12,959 nucleotides of DNA, from assembly GCA_012965455.1 (NCBI GenBank), contig DTSG01000215.1, forward strand, positions 1 to 12,959. Reading direction: 5' to 3'. This DNA is from Planctomycetaceae bacterium (GTDB lineage: Bacteria; Planctomycetota; Planctomycetia; Pirellulales; Pirellulaceae). The translations under genes and the position numbers were made by a program. This document shows positions 1-7,732 of this stretch, piece after piece. A model generated the notes under the pieces. That model did not search any database and was not told the origin of the DNA. It saw nothing but the letters and a program-made list of their open reading frames with translations. How positions within the stretch are numbered: position 1 is the stretch's first letter; every line of letters begins with the position of its first letter.

Positions 1-1033
1 ACGCACTTTGAAAATAATAATTACCGAATGCACTGGTGGTAGTCGGCCCAAGTCCCAGTAGATGTCGACTGCTGCCTCCCGTATTCCAACCGTTGAAATC
101 CCGGCCAAGCGTCTTGCTCTGAACAGCGACGGCTAGTTTATCACCCTTCTTAGCAAAATTGTCGATACCAATCCACTCGTAATCGGCGCCCAAAAACGTT
201 TCCACGGTTTCCGTAAACATCAACGGCAAATCATCCTCAGGAGGTAAATCATCCTCTTTGATTAACTTCATGTGCTTACGCACGTCGGGAACATGCGCGT
301 ATTTGAGCAGCGTGATCCGCTCAGGACTAAGCTCCTTCACCAATTCAGCAGTTCGCTTGAACGTATCCCTCGTTTGCCTAGGCAACCCGTAAAGCAGATC
401 AAAATTCACACCGTTAAACCGCGCTCTAACGTCGGGCGAAAGTAGTTCGGTTACCATCTCTGGCGGTTGCACGCGGTTAATCGCCTCTTGAACAAGGTGG
501 TCGAAATCCTGAATACCGAAAGAAATCCTAGTCACACCCTTGTCCGCATAGTAGTGCAAGTCATTCTGATTAGTAGTTCGCGGATCAATCTCCATGGACA
601 ACTCTTCTAACGAACTCAAGTCGATAAATTCACTTAATTTGTCCATCAATTGGGCAAACTGACCGGTGTCCAAATGTGATGGAGTCCCTCCACCAAGATG
701 AATGTCCTCGAAATTCGGCTTAACTGAAAGTTTTTTGAAGCAATCTGCGAGATGTTGGACCTCGCGCGTCAGATAATCGGTGAACTCTTGTATACTATCG
801 CGGTTGTTAGAGATCTTGATATTGCAGATACAATACCAGCACAATTTGGCGCAAAACGGGATATGCACGTAGAGCGCCAACGGCACATCTTCGCCGTGCT
901 CGCAGAACAACTCCTCCAACGATTGAATGTAGGTGCGGTTATCGTATTCATTGGACCACAAGCCCAACGTCGGATAACTCGTATAGTACGGCCCACTTTC
1001 GTTGAATCTGCCCCGGTTGCGGCCTTCCGCCAT
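1..1033 (-). CDS. HemN-type radical SAM protein (oxygen-independent coproporphyrinogen III oxidase-like), 3' end cut by window
   Basis: I translated this by hand from the reverse complement; about 344 codons are visible and the C-terminus lies beyond the left edge. It carries the HemN signature: a YYTSYP motif near residues 17-22, the 4Fe-4S/SAM loop with C61, C65, C68 and C70 (CX3CX2CXC, preceded by LYVHIPF), GGGTP at 114-118, an MEIDPR strand, a FGIQDFD strand and FDLLYGLP. A GIDNFAKKGD stretch and a LLGLGPTTTSAFG stretch match the HemN C-terminal half. The CXC form and the YTSYP N-terminus argue for HemN rather than HemW. HemN decarboxylates coproporphyrinogen III using two SAM in the cytoplasm; whether this copy does that or modifies the cluster product is open. 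ATG 1033 has a short AGG 4 nt upstream. TTG 1066, with a better GGAGAG at 1077-1072, is a credible alternative start that adds 11 residues. It follows the 594-aa radical SAM gene by only 35-68 nt, so it is probably co-transcribed. Confidence 0.88.
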   Translation of the reverse strand, partial: MAEGRNRGRFNESGPYYTSYPTLGLWSNEYDNRTYIQSLEELFCEHGEDVPLALYVHIPFCAKLCWYCICNIKISNNRDSIQEFTDYLTREVQHLADCFKKLSVKPNFEDIHLGGGTPSHLDTGQFAQLMDKLSEFIDLSSLEELSMEIDPRTTNQNDLHYYADKGVTRISFGIQDFDHLVQEAINRVQPPEMVTELLSPDVRARFNGVNFDLLYGLPRQTRDTFKRTAELVKELSPERITLLKYAHVPDVRKHMKLIKEDDLPPEDDLPLMFTETVETFLGADYEWIGIDNFAKKGDKLAVAVQSKTLGRDFNGWNTGGSSRHLLGLGPTTTSAFGNYYFQSA

Positions 1034-1101
1034 TCGGCCTAGGATGCTGCGTGTATTATCTATCAACTTTACTCTCCAGTAGACGGTATTGCATTTCCCA
1101 T

Positions 1102-2886
1102 TTAAGCTACTTTAATATTGGCTGCGGCGTTGACCCAGGCGGTCTTTACCAATTCCAACTGGCTGTGATCCTTGCATTGCAGGACTCCCTGGTCCACCAG
1201 CTGCTTGGGATCACTAAACTCCTGATTTTCCAGTTCGATCTTTCCCTCAACAATTGCGCTGTAGTAGGCGATACCCAACTCGACGTTATCCGTCAGGCGA
1301 TCGGCACCGTAACTGTTGAGCATCTCCAACACCGCCTCATAGGCATGGACACAATTCTGTGGCTCGGTCAGAACGTTCATAAAGCTGCGGCGAATGAGGT
1401 TATGGGCGTCGAGTGTGAACTCGTGCTGTGAGCGGACAACGGCATAGGGATCTATGCGCTTCTCCACCAGTTCGATCCACTTGTCGATTAGGTGGATCTG
1501 CCGAACCCCGACTAAAGCAGACAGATTAAATACAGTTTCCCTGATCGCTGGAAAATACATCATCGCCATTGTCCATAGAACATAGCGGATGGCCTTGTGC
1601 ATGTCCTCTTCGCTGAATGTATCATTCGACTTAACCATAAAGGGCGGTGCATCGTCATATATAAATTTCAATTCGTCACGATCCGTGTAAAACCGCGTGC
1701 CTGGCAATAACAATAGCGGATGGAAGTGCAGCTTTGACGGCTTCAGATTGAGCGCAAAATCAATCGTCTCCCGGAAATGCTCGTAATCGTCGCCGGGTAA
1801 ACCGTAGATTAGGTCGAAACTGACTTCGGCTGTGGGAATTCTATTGCGCAGCAAATTCACGCCGTCCACGTATTTTTGGGCATAACGCTCCCGGCCGATC
1901 TTGGTCGCCGTTCCAGGTCTCTCGAGGTACTGCATTGCGTTGGGATTCGTCGTCTGCAAACCGAAGTGGTATTGGTTGTGATATAGATCTATCTTTTCGA
2001 GGTGGTCTACCATATCTTCGTCGAGCACGTGCATGTCCAGAGTGAGCACGGTCGGGATCTGACGCGAGCACGATGCGATGGTGTCACATATCACTCTGGC
2101 TCGCTTGCGCGTATAAAACAAGCACGCGTCAGTGAAAATTACCGCTTCTACTTTCGGGTGGTTATAAATGATCTTGATGTCGCAGATCAGCTGGTCAAGG
2201 TTGAAGCGGTTCATCTTGTTGCCTTCGGGACCCCAGATGCAATACCCACACGTAAATGGACAGCCTCTGAACGTTTCGACAAAGACCGTATGGCGACGAC
2301 CATCGTCGAGGTCAATAGCCTTGTTCCTATATATCGAGGGAATTTGGTTCACGTCTTCCTGTATGATACCCCCCGTGTTGACCAGTTCTCCATTGGGTGC
2401 GCGGTAACAGATGAGTGGAATGTTGTTCAGGCCCTCTACGGTCCGGTCACACTTGAGCAACTGGCGAAAGCGCAACTCACCGGCGTTTGTGCCGCAAACG
2501 ACTACGTCAGCGGGTAACTGGCTCATAATTTGTTCCGAAGTGTAAGTGACTAGCGGCCCTCCAAGTAGCGTCCAAATGCTGGGGCGCTCTTCCTTGACGA
2601 TCCTAAGGCTCTCGGACATCTGGTCGTAATTCCACATATAGGCTGAATAGGCCAATACATCGGGATTGTTTCGGAGAATATCCTCAGCGATCTTTTCCGG
2701 TGGCGTAGTAGTCGGGATATCGAGAATTTGGATATCATAGTGAGGGACAATATCCGGGTCTGCATCTGCCGCTGCTTTCAAGAAAGCGGTAGCTAGCAAC
2801 CTCGACACTACCTCGTCATCACCCGAGGGATAAATTCCCGGCATATAAATACCGACAATTAACACCTTTTTTTTATCCGTTTTCAT
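1102..2886 (-). CDS. B12-binding-domain radical SAM protein (CIWG type)
   Basis: The protein is 594 aa. The N-terminal part (about 7-150) looks like a cobalamin-binding Rossmann domain: a VLIVGIYMPG strand, an AYSAYMWNYDQM segment and LLGGP at 107-111. The DxHxxG histidine motif of base-off B12 proteins is absent. The radical SAM core (about 200-440) has C209, C213 and C216 (CX3CX2C), followed by IWGPEGNK, then a TDACLFY strand, FGLQTTNP and FDLIYGLPGD. About 150 residues of helical C-terminus follow, with no domain I can name. The B12-binding radical SAM family catalyses methylation of unactivated carbon or phosphorus centres, and in some members ring contraction or cyclisation. The substrate cannot be read from the sequence. 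The ATG start has a strong AGGAGA at 2897-2892, spaced 5 nt. The 239-nt gap upstream could hold its own promoter. It shares layout with the 686-aa enzyme at 5668-7728, including the Cys-x-Trp-Gly after the cluster loop and a similar C-terminal region, so the two are probably diverged paralogues. Confidence 0.9.
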   Translation of the reverse strand: MKTDKKKVLIVGIYMPGIYPSGDDEVVSRLLATAFLKAAADADPDIVPHYDIQILDIPTTTPPEKIAEDILRNNPDVLAYSAYMWNYDQMSESLRIVKEERPSIWTLLGGPLVTYTSEQIMSQLPADVVVCGTNAGELRFRQLLKCDRTVEGLNNIPLICYRAPNGELVNTGGIIQEDVNQIPSIYRNKAIDLDDGRRHTVFVETFRGCPFTCGYCIWGPEGNKMNRFNLDQLICDIKIIYNHPKVEAVIFTDACLFYTRKRARVICDTIASCSRQIPTVLTLDMHVLDEDMVDHLEKIDLYHNQYHFGLQTTNPNAMQYLERPGTATKIGRERYAQKYVDGVNLLRNRIPTAEVSFDLIYGLPGDDYEHFRETIDFALNLKPSKLHFHPLLLLPGTRFYTDRDELKFIYDDAPPFMVKSNDTFSEEDMHKAIRYVLWTMAMMYFPAIRETVFNLSALVGVRQIHLIDKWIELVEKRIDPYAVVRSQHEFTLDAHNLIRRSFMNVLTEPQNCVHAYEAVLEMLNSYGADRLTDNVELGIAYYSAIVEGKIELENQEFSDPKQLVDQGVLQCKDHSQLELVKTAWVNAAANIKVA

Positions 2887-3125
2887 CTTAATCTCCTAAA
2901 CCTAATCTTGTTTTAATTTGTATATTTTTGGTTTCAATCGCAAGGAAGTGCTAGTCCCTTCATTTCTGCCTACTACATTTCTCACCATTAAGGTTCTCGC
3001 TTTTATAGATGTAGTTTTAGGCCATCTTCCACCGTCGCAAAAACTCGATACCAGCATTATTCTTGTATTACAGACTCCTGTAATTTCTGCTTTATTATCG
3101 GCCTAGGGTTAACGATGCATGCACC
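2887..3125. other. Non-coding gap, AT-rich, between LIC12192-like gene and radical SAM gene
   Basis: All three minus-strand frames carry frequent stops here. The 62-codon plus-strand frame at 2918-3106 has no recognisable features and opposes every other gene in the window. The stretch contains two short inverted repeats, listed separately, and AT-rich sequence just upstream of the next gene. A weak promoter-like TTGAAA (2937-2932, minus strand) is present without a convincing -10 box. This is the largest untranslated interval in the window and the likeliest place for an internal transcription boundary. Confidence 0.6.
3067..3084. repeat. Short inverted repeat, 7-bp arms, 4-nt loop
   Basis: ATTACAG at 3067-3073 pairs exactly with CTGTAAT at 3078-3084 around a 4-nt loop. 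Only two of the seven pairs are G-C and no T-run follows on the minus strand. It is therefore a weak hairpin or a possible protein-binding dyad rather than a convincing terminator. Confidence 0.3.
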
Positions 3126-3129
3126 CTAG
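3103..3129 (-). repeat. Inverted repeat spanning the stop codon of the LIC12192-like gene
   Basis: CTAGGGT at 3103-3109 pairs exactly with ACCCTAG at 3123-3129. The 13-nt loop contains most of the palindrome TGCATGCA (3116-3123). The stop codon of the upstream gene (TAG, read from 3128-3126) lies within one arm. Its position fits a 3'-end RNA hairpin that could stabilise or partly terminate the message. There is no T-tract after it, so an intrinsic terminator is not supported. Confidence 0.35.
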
Positions 3130-3560
3130 TCAGTTCGTTCATCTCGCATCATCTGGAACAACGCTTTGTAGGAGTTGGCCTCTTTATAAGTAACTACTTC
3201 GGATCGCTGGAAAATAGCAGTTTCGGCAATTTTTTCTAACAAAAACCCTCGGCCTATACCAGACAGGTTTTCTAGGACAAAATGTACTTTTACATCCTGC
3301 ATATCATCTAAAAAATCGTCAATTATACATTCATCTTGTGGTAATTGGTGAATCGAACACAAAATGATATCGCACAGATTCTTACTCTTTTTTGACCACC
3401 TCGTCGTTAAGAGTTGGTTAGAAAACAGGGGTTCTGGGATAACAGCATCGACCTTTATGCCATGACTCTGGGCATAATGGTTCATAATCATATTCTGACC
3501 TCTTGAAGGTATGATCCAAGGGCCGAAAACAGAATCTGTAGTAACAATTGCAGTACTCAT
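3126..3560 (-). CDS. Small protein resembling the LIC12192 'sporadic carbohydrate cluster' family
   Basis: The protein is 144 aa from the ATG at 3560. The pattern resembles the LIC12192 family as I remember it: a short start strand (STAIVTTDSVFG), PSRGQNMIMNHYAQSHG (compare the family's PQ..QN..IRDYC...G), a mid segment ending in IILCSIHQLPQ (family: SLFQLP), and VKVHFVLENL (family: IHFALE). The biochemical function of this family is not established. It is known from scattered surface-carbohydrate gene clusters, often beside a 2OG-Fe(II) oxygenase, which is exactly the gene upstream here. The frame stays open upstream to a TTG at 3635, which would add 25 residues that do not fit the family. 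Neither start has a clear Shine-Dalgarno, so I prefer the ATG on family grounds. There are no membrane segments or signal peptide in the 144-aa form. This segment is AT-richer than the radical SAM genes around it. Family assignment is by recall of motifs, not by a search. Confidence 0.72.
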   Translation of the reverse strand: MSTAIVTTDSVFGPWIIPSRGQNMIMNHYAQSHGIKVDAVIPEPLFSNQLLTTRWSKKSKNLCDIILCSIHQLPQDECIIDDFLDDMQDVKVHFVLENLSGIGRGFLLEKIAETAIFQRSEVVTYKEANSYKALFQMMRDERTD

Positions 3561-3648
3561 GTATGCTACACTTAAACTATATATCGAGTAAATTGCCAGG
3601 CCCTGCTCATAACTGCACTTTGCGAAAAAGTGCAATCGAAATATAGAA

Positions 3649-4413
3649 TTAAGCTGTCAAGTCGTAAGGGTAATAAAATTCGGAATTCCTAATAAACAAT
3701 GGCTTGGAACGGCTTTGGAACCGTGTGCTAACGCCAATTCGAGCGAGCGCTCCATCGTGTGGATAGGCTCCATGCATTACAAATGGGTTAAAAAAAACAC
3801 CCGTGCCAAAATCCATCCTTAAAGGCTCCAGAGCATCCATACCGAGGAGGTCCTTACCCATAACGCACTGTTTCTCGCTTTCCCTCTCAACCAACTGCAT
3901 GGAGGCATCTTGGTCCAAAACCCATATCCCTGAATTATCGTGCAGATCGTGGGCCGGAATCCATATTGTGAATGTGAATGGGGAAATACCAGACATTCCG
4001 TCGAAATGAGACATTGCACGAGTGTGTCTAAGGTCGGATGTATTGAACATCACGTGGGATCTGCGCTGCAGAAAAAACTCCCCACCGGCCAGTTCGCGCA
4101 CCGAACTGGAAAACGCGTTGACCAACATAGCAGAAAAGTCGGGGTAGGCCGACAACTTCATATTCAAACTATTTATATCGCTTTCAGGTAAGGTCGTTAT
4201 TTTCTCCCTAAGTTCATCAACGCTCTTCACATCGGCGACATTGCCATCACTGAGGGAGATATCAAGCAAAAGCTCTTTGATCCCGTCTAAGAAACTCACT
4301 TCATCCGCTTTTACTAAACAGTAACCGCGACCGTAAACAAGCTCATGTAGAAGGTCCATAAATTTCCGAATTAGCTTTGTTTTGAGTATATCCGACGTTC
4401 GGCACACCAACAT
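3649..4413 (-). CDS. Fe(II)/2-oxoglutarate oxygenase of the sporadic-carbohydrate-cluster type
   Basis: The protein is 254 aa. A 2-His-1-Asp facial triad is visible: H136 and D138 in SHFDGMSG, then distal H214 in FVMHGAYPH. R231 (STRFQSR) sits in the usual position for binding the 2OG carboxylate. The stretch SPFTFTIWIPAHDL, followed by an acidic 'D...GIWVL' strand, is the double-stranded beta-helix core that I associate with the oxygenases partnered with LIC12192-family proteins. The first ~110 residues are helical and unassigned. The expected chemistry is O2- and 2OG-dependent hydroxylation or a related oxidation in the cytoplasm; the substrate is unknown, but the neighbours suggest a sugar or nucleotide-activated sugar. 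Its ATG overlaps the TAA of the upstream methyltransferase by 1 nt (TAATG), indicating translational coupling. The Shine-Dalgarno is weak, consistent with that. Confidence 0.82.
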   Translation of the reverse strand: MLVCRTSDILKTKLIRKFMDLLHELVYGRGYCLVKADEVSFLDGIKELLLDISLSDGNVADVKSVDELREKITTLPESDINSLNMKLSAYPDFSAMLVNAFSSSVRELAGGEFFLQRRSHVMFNTSDLRHTRAMSHFDGMSGISPFTFTIWIPAHDLHDNSGIWVLDQDASMQLVERESEKQCVMGKDLLGMDALEPLRMDFGTGVFFNPFVMHGAYPHDGALARIGVSTRFQSRSKPLFIRNSEFYYPYDLTA

Positions 4414-5579
4414 TACGTAGTGTCATGCCTACGGATAAAGCTCAGATACTGAGTACCTCGCCCGCAAAATGCGGCGAACTTTTCGAGCCACGGCCAGGGT
4501 TTGGCGGAGATAAAAGCGTCTAAACCGCGAACAAAGTCGTTCAGCGAGTCAGCTGTTTCCTGTGAATATTGGCAAGCTATATCGGCTAATTGAGTTACGT
4601 CACTCCGAATCGCTTCAATATACATTAATTGTCTATCTTTACGAAACTTTTTAGTCGCTTCAAATATATTATCACACAATTTCCTAACAAGGGTATTTTC
4701 TCGTTCGGCTATCTCTGTTAATATGCACCGATAATCGAGCAGATTATAAATGTTCTTTTCGTATAACTCGATCGCTCGTTGATTGTAGTTGACATGATCA
4801 CCGTGAATATTCTTATGCCATCGCCAGTCTATTAAGAAGTGCGGCGAGGACCCGTAGACGTCGAATAAGTCCGATAGTTCGTTTATCGTATCGCTAATCG
4901 ACTGCATTTTTCCATCTTTGGGATAATGTTGAATAATCGAATCCATCATAAAATCATCGACCAGCGTATTGGCTCCAGGTAGTGCATCTAAATTCATCTG
5001 AAAAAACGGGCGCATGACATCCAGTTTTTCTTGGATCGTCATTTCGGGGGCGACAATAAGTTCGCCGGCCAATTGCCCCAGTACATCAGCCAAAAAGGAG
5101 ACCGGATCCATGCAGGTGACCACGAGCAACCCGCCGGGCTTTACGAAATCTGCGACACATCGCAAGACGTAGGCGGGATTGTTTTGCTGTAACGGAATGA
5201 CGTTCTCGCAAATGACAAAGTCGAACCGCTCCTCCGTGGAGAAATCCTCTATAAACGATTCGACGACCTCGGATTGTGTGACTCCATTTTTATGTTTATC
5301 AAAGAGCCTCTCTACAGATGCGAGTCCTGTTCTATTTCCATCTACTAGAACATAACGAGCGGGCTTTAGACTAAGCGTAAAAATTGAATTGTGTCCCCCG
5401 CCCGGACCAAATTCGAGCGCTGTTTTACCAGCGAGAAACGATGGGATTATTCCTAAGTGCCGGAACAAAGATTCGCGCTTCTGAAAATAGATCGCCAATC
5501 TCGAAATATTTTTGGTGACAGGTGAAATCTTGTGCTTAATATAAAAATCCACCGAACGCTCTGAAATAATCCCTGTCAT
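4413..5579 (-). CDS. Class I SAM-dependent methyltransferase with long helical C-terminal region
   Basis: The protein is 388 aa. Motif I is ALEFGPGGG at 54-62, the acidic motif II residue is D80 (YVLVDGN), motif post-II/III is FDFVICENV, and PGGLLVVTCMDP follows. These define a Rossmann-type methyltransferase in residues 45-170. The remaining ~200 residues are rich in charged helices, including WRWHKNIHGDHVNYN near 250 and PWPWLEKF near the end. They do not match a domain I recognise and may form the acceptor-binding lid. The GPGGGHNSIF loop and 'LVDGN' are typical of methyltransferases in polysaccharide loci. Methyl transfer probably goes to an O, N or C of the pathway intermediate. The start is supported by AAGAG just upstream. 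It is coupled to the downstream oxygenase by TAATG and follows the 686-aa radical SAM gene after 88 nt. The gene is AT-rich, with the line 4621-4680 only 25% GC by hand count. Confidence 0.85.
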   Translation of the reverse strand: MTGIISERSVDFYIKHKISPVTKNISRLAIYFQKRESLFRHLGIIPSFLAGKTALEFGPGGGHNSIFTLSLKPARYVLVDGNRTGLASVERLFDKHKNGVTQSEVVESFIEDFSTEERFDFVICENVIPLQQNNPAYVLRCVADFVKPGGLLVVTCMDPVSFLADVLGQLAGELIVAPEMTIQEKLDVMRPFFQMNLDALPGANTLVDDFMMDSIIQHYPKDGKMQSISDTINELSDLFDVYGSSPHFLIDWRWHKNIHGDHVNYNQRAIELYEKNIYNLLDYRCILTEIAERENTLVRKLCDNIFEATKKFRKDRQLMYIEAIRSDVTQLADIACQYSQETADSLNDFVRGLDAFISAKPWPWLEKFAAFCGRGTQYLSFIRRHDTT

Positions 5580-5667
5580 GTCTCTTAAAACCTACCTCGC
5601 ATAAATTGCTCGTCTATCTGCGGAGCTTATAGGCCAAAAATCCAGTAGTGATGCCCTTGCAGCACCA

Positions 5668-7728
5668 TTAGGTCAGCTTTTCAAATTCCAGCCTAAGTTT
5701 ATCTAAATTCCGCTGTTCCATATCCCGTCGGATCATGGCTAGATCGTCGGACTCGTCACAAGACCCGTTGGCGGCCTCGGCTTTGAGCAAGTCAACCGTC
5801 AACCCTCCGCGCACCAGCGTAGCAGCAAACTCGGCGAAAGTCTCAACCTTGCGCGCGTGATCCGTGAAGATTACGGTTGATGGTTGGATCAAGATCTCCG
5901 GGGCATTTAGACCGAGCGTTAAGCAACGGAAGTACTCCTGAATATTCGTCCTGAACGCATGGTGGACAATCGCTTGCTGCGGCCAGCCCTGAAAGCTCAG
6001 TTTCTGGAAAGTCATCACTTCATCGAAAACGAACGCATCGATATCCAAACTTCGGGCAACAAAGTACTTCTTGAACATGGAAGCGAGTTCCTCCAAGAAT
6101 CCGTGCTTGTTATGGGCCAGCATAACCAAAGCTCCCACGTGCGGCAGGACTACCAAGCCCCCCGCTTCGGGTAAAGGGCCCATCGACGAAACCCCGTCGA
6201 TCATCAACTGGGCCTGGCTGTCGATAACAGTCAAGCTGCGTTCCATAACCGGATACTCACCCAAGCTGATACCCAGTTCGTCGATTATGAACTCCAACAC
6301 GTCTACCGGTAAAACCCCGTGTTGCTCTCTGAGATAGATTAGAGGAAAGAACGCAGCCCGGTGGTTGTATAATGCCGTGAGGAAATAGCCCAAGTTATAG
6401 GCTCTGCGCCAGTCAGCAATAGGCATAGTGGAAGTACCCACCACGAACTCCTCGTATTCGATATCCATGTCATTCCATTCGAACTTGCGGTTGGAAACCG
6501 TGTGACGGCAGCGGCGAGTGTCGAGTTGGTATTCGGCGCGGGACTCAGAAGAATCGAGCTCAGTATTCTCCAGCATCTGGCAAAGATAGATAAAAAAGCG
6601 GTCCTCCAGACGGTTGGATAGAACTGTGTTAAGACCCTTCGAAAAAGTTGTATAGGTCTCCAGAGGCAAGCCGAGTATGATTTCCACATAAGTAGGGATA
6701 TGCTTGTCGTGAAAGAGTGTCTTGAGGTCGTCAATCTTACCTTTGTGCAGGTTTTTGCGCTTGATGACCTTCAGGGTGTCCGGGTTCGTCGACTGGACAG
6801 CCATGGTGATGTTGTTGGCCACGCCGCCCCGAGCCAGACGCTCAGCTATGCCGACGACGGCCTCCGACTTGTTCTTAGCCCAGTTGGTAATGACGTGATG
6901 AGGCGACCCGTTGCGGGCGTGGCAATCGGCAATATAGCCCGCGATCTCCATGTCACGCTCAGCAAAAATGCCGAAGTTGGCATCGGAAAAAAACATGTAG
7001 TAGAAGTTGTTGTCACTGATCCACTGGATTTCATCGTAGAGCCTACCAAGATCGTATTTTTTTATTTTGTTGACATCGGCGTTGCCCCAGTCGCAGAAGG
7101 TGCAACTGTAGGGGCATCCACGATTGGTTTCCCAGAGTGCTCCTGTGATCTTCGCTCCGTAGCGCCGGAGCATATCGTCAAAAGTTCCGTTCAAATACGG
7201 CGAAGGGAGATCATCTAATGATTCGATCCGGTTCGCATGGGGATTGGAGACAAACCCGGCTTCAACATCCAAATTCCTGATGGTGATCCCCGGTAAAGTA
7301 TGGTAGTTCTTGCCGCCGATGAACTCCCGAAGGAAGCTGGCGAATGTCATTTCGCCTTCCCCGTGGACAAGTACGTCGACATATGAGTGTTCGCGAAACA
7401 AATCACTGATCTTCTCAGACAGTTTGGGTATCGAAAAGCCACCTAAGAGGATCAGGGCGTTGGGGTGCTGCCTCTTTACCTCGCAAGCCGCCGAAAGGCT
7501 ACCGTGGAAATTCCATACGTAGCAACTAAAACCAACAATTACGGGATCTTCCATCGAAGCTGCAAGAGTTTTACCGTCTTGTCTTAAGAAACGGTATTCG
7601 ATGTTCAGGCTCTCCTTGATCTCGGGCTGGGCTAGGCTGTAGTCTCCGATTATACAAATGGCCAGAGGAAGCAAATTCATATTTGACCCAGAGGACATGT
7701 CGCACAAATATACGTTCTGTTTAGGCAC
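5668..7728 (-). CDS. B12-binding-domain radical SAM protein (CDWG type)
   Basis: The protein is 686 aa. Residues ~20-140 form a cobalamin-binding-like domain: VGFSCYVWNFHGSL at about 65-78, a LILLGGF strand near 92-98 and HGEGE at 122-126. The DxHxxG motif is absent. The radical SAM core has C205, C209 and C212 (CPYSCTFC) followed by DWG, a FFSDANFGIF strand, MAVQSTNPDTL and an IILGLPLETY strand. The C-terminal ~250 residues are helical plus mixed and unassigned. The 'RGCPYSCTFCDWG' signature marks a large, mostly uncharacterised B12-radical SAM group found near natural-product and carbohydrate genes. Cobalamin-dependent methylation of an sp3 carbon is the commonest known outcome in the superfamily. 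The start is GTG at 7728 with AGGA at 7739-7736 spaced 7 nt; no better in-frame ATG exists before residue 11. A separate short open frame ends 4 nt upstream of this start. Confidence 0.91.
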   Translation of the reverse strand: MPKQNVYLCDMSSGSNMNLLPLAICIIGDYSLAQPEIKESLNIEYRFLRQDGKTLAASMEDPVIVGFSCYVWNFHGSLSAACEVKRQHPNALILLGGFSIPKLSEKISDLFREHSYVDVLVHGEGEMTFASFLREFIGGKNYHTLPGITIRNLDVEAGFVSNPHANRIESLDDLPSPYLNGTFDDMLRRYGAKITGALWETNRGCPYSCTFCDWGNADVNKIKKYDLGRLYDEIQWISDNNFYYMFFSDANFGIFAERDMEIAGYIADCHARNGSPHHVITNWAKNKSEAVVGIAERLARGGVANNITMAVQSTNPDTLKVIKRKNLHKGKIDDLKTLFHDKHIPTYVEIILGLPLETYTTFSKGLNTVLSNRLEDRFFIYLCQMLENTELDSSESRAEYQLDTRRCRHTVSNRKFEWNDMDIEYEEFVVGTSTMPIADWRRAYNLGYFLTALYNHRAAFFPLIYLREQHGVLPVDVLEFIIDELGISLGEYPVMERSLTVIDSQAQLMIDGVSSMGPLPEAGGLVVLPHVGALVMLAHNKHGFLEELASMFKKYFVARSLDIDAFVFDEVMTFQKLSFQGWPQQAIVHHAFRTNIQEYFRCLTLGLNAPEILIQPSTVIFTDHARKVETFAEFAATLVRGGLTVDLLKAEAANGSCDESDDLAMIRRDMEQRNLDKLRLEFEKLT

Positions 7729-7732
7729 AACT

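Noticed and set aside
752..1042. Plus-strand 96-codon open frame
   Set aside because: It lies antisense to the HemN-type gene, which has clear family motifs in the opposite strand.
2918..3106. Plus-strand 62-codon frame in the 239-nt gap
   Set aside because: It has no recognisable motif, no clear ribosome binding site, and opposes every other gene; AT-rich DNA gives such frames by chance.
3561..3635. 25-residue N-terminal extension of the LIC12192-like protein from a TTG
   Set aside because: It does not fit the family start and has no Shine-Dalgarno; the ATG at 3560 places the first conserved strand correctly. It cannot be excluded fully.
5580..5667. Short open frame in the gap before the 388-aa methyltransferase
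   Set aside because: It is under 30 codons with no start codon and no protein-like pattern; it ends 14 nt before the methyltransferase ATG without evidence of translation.
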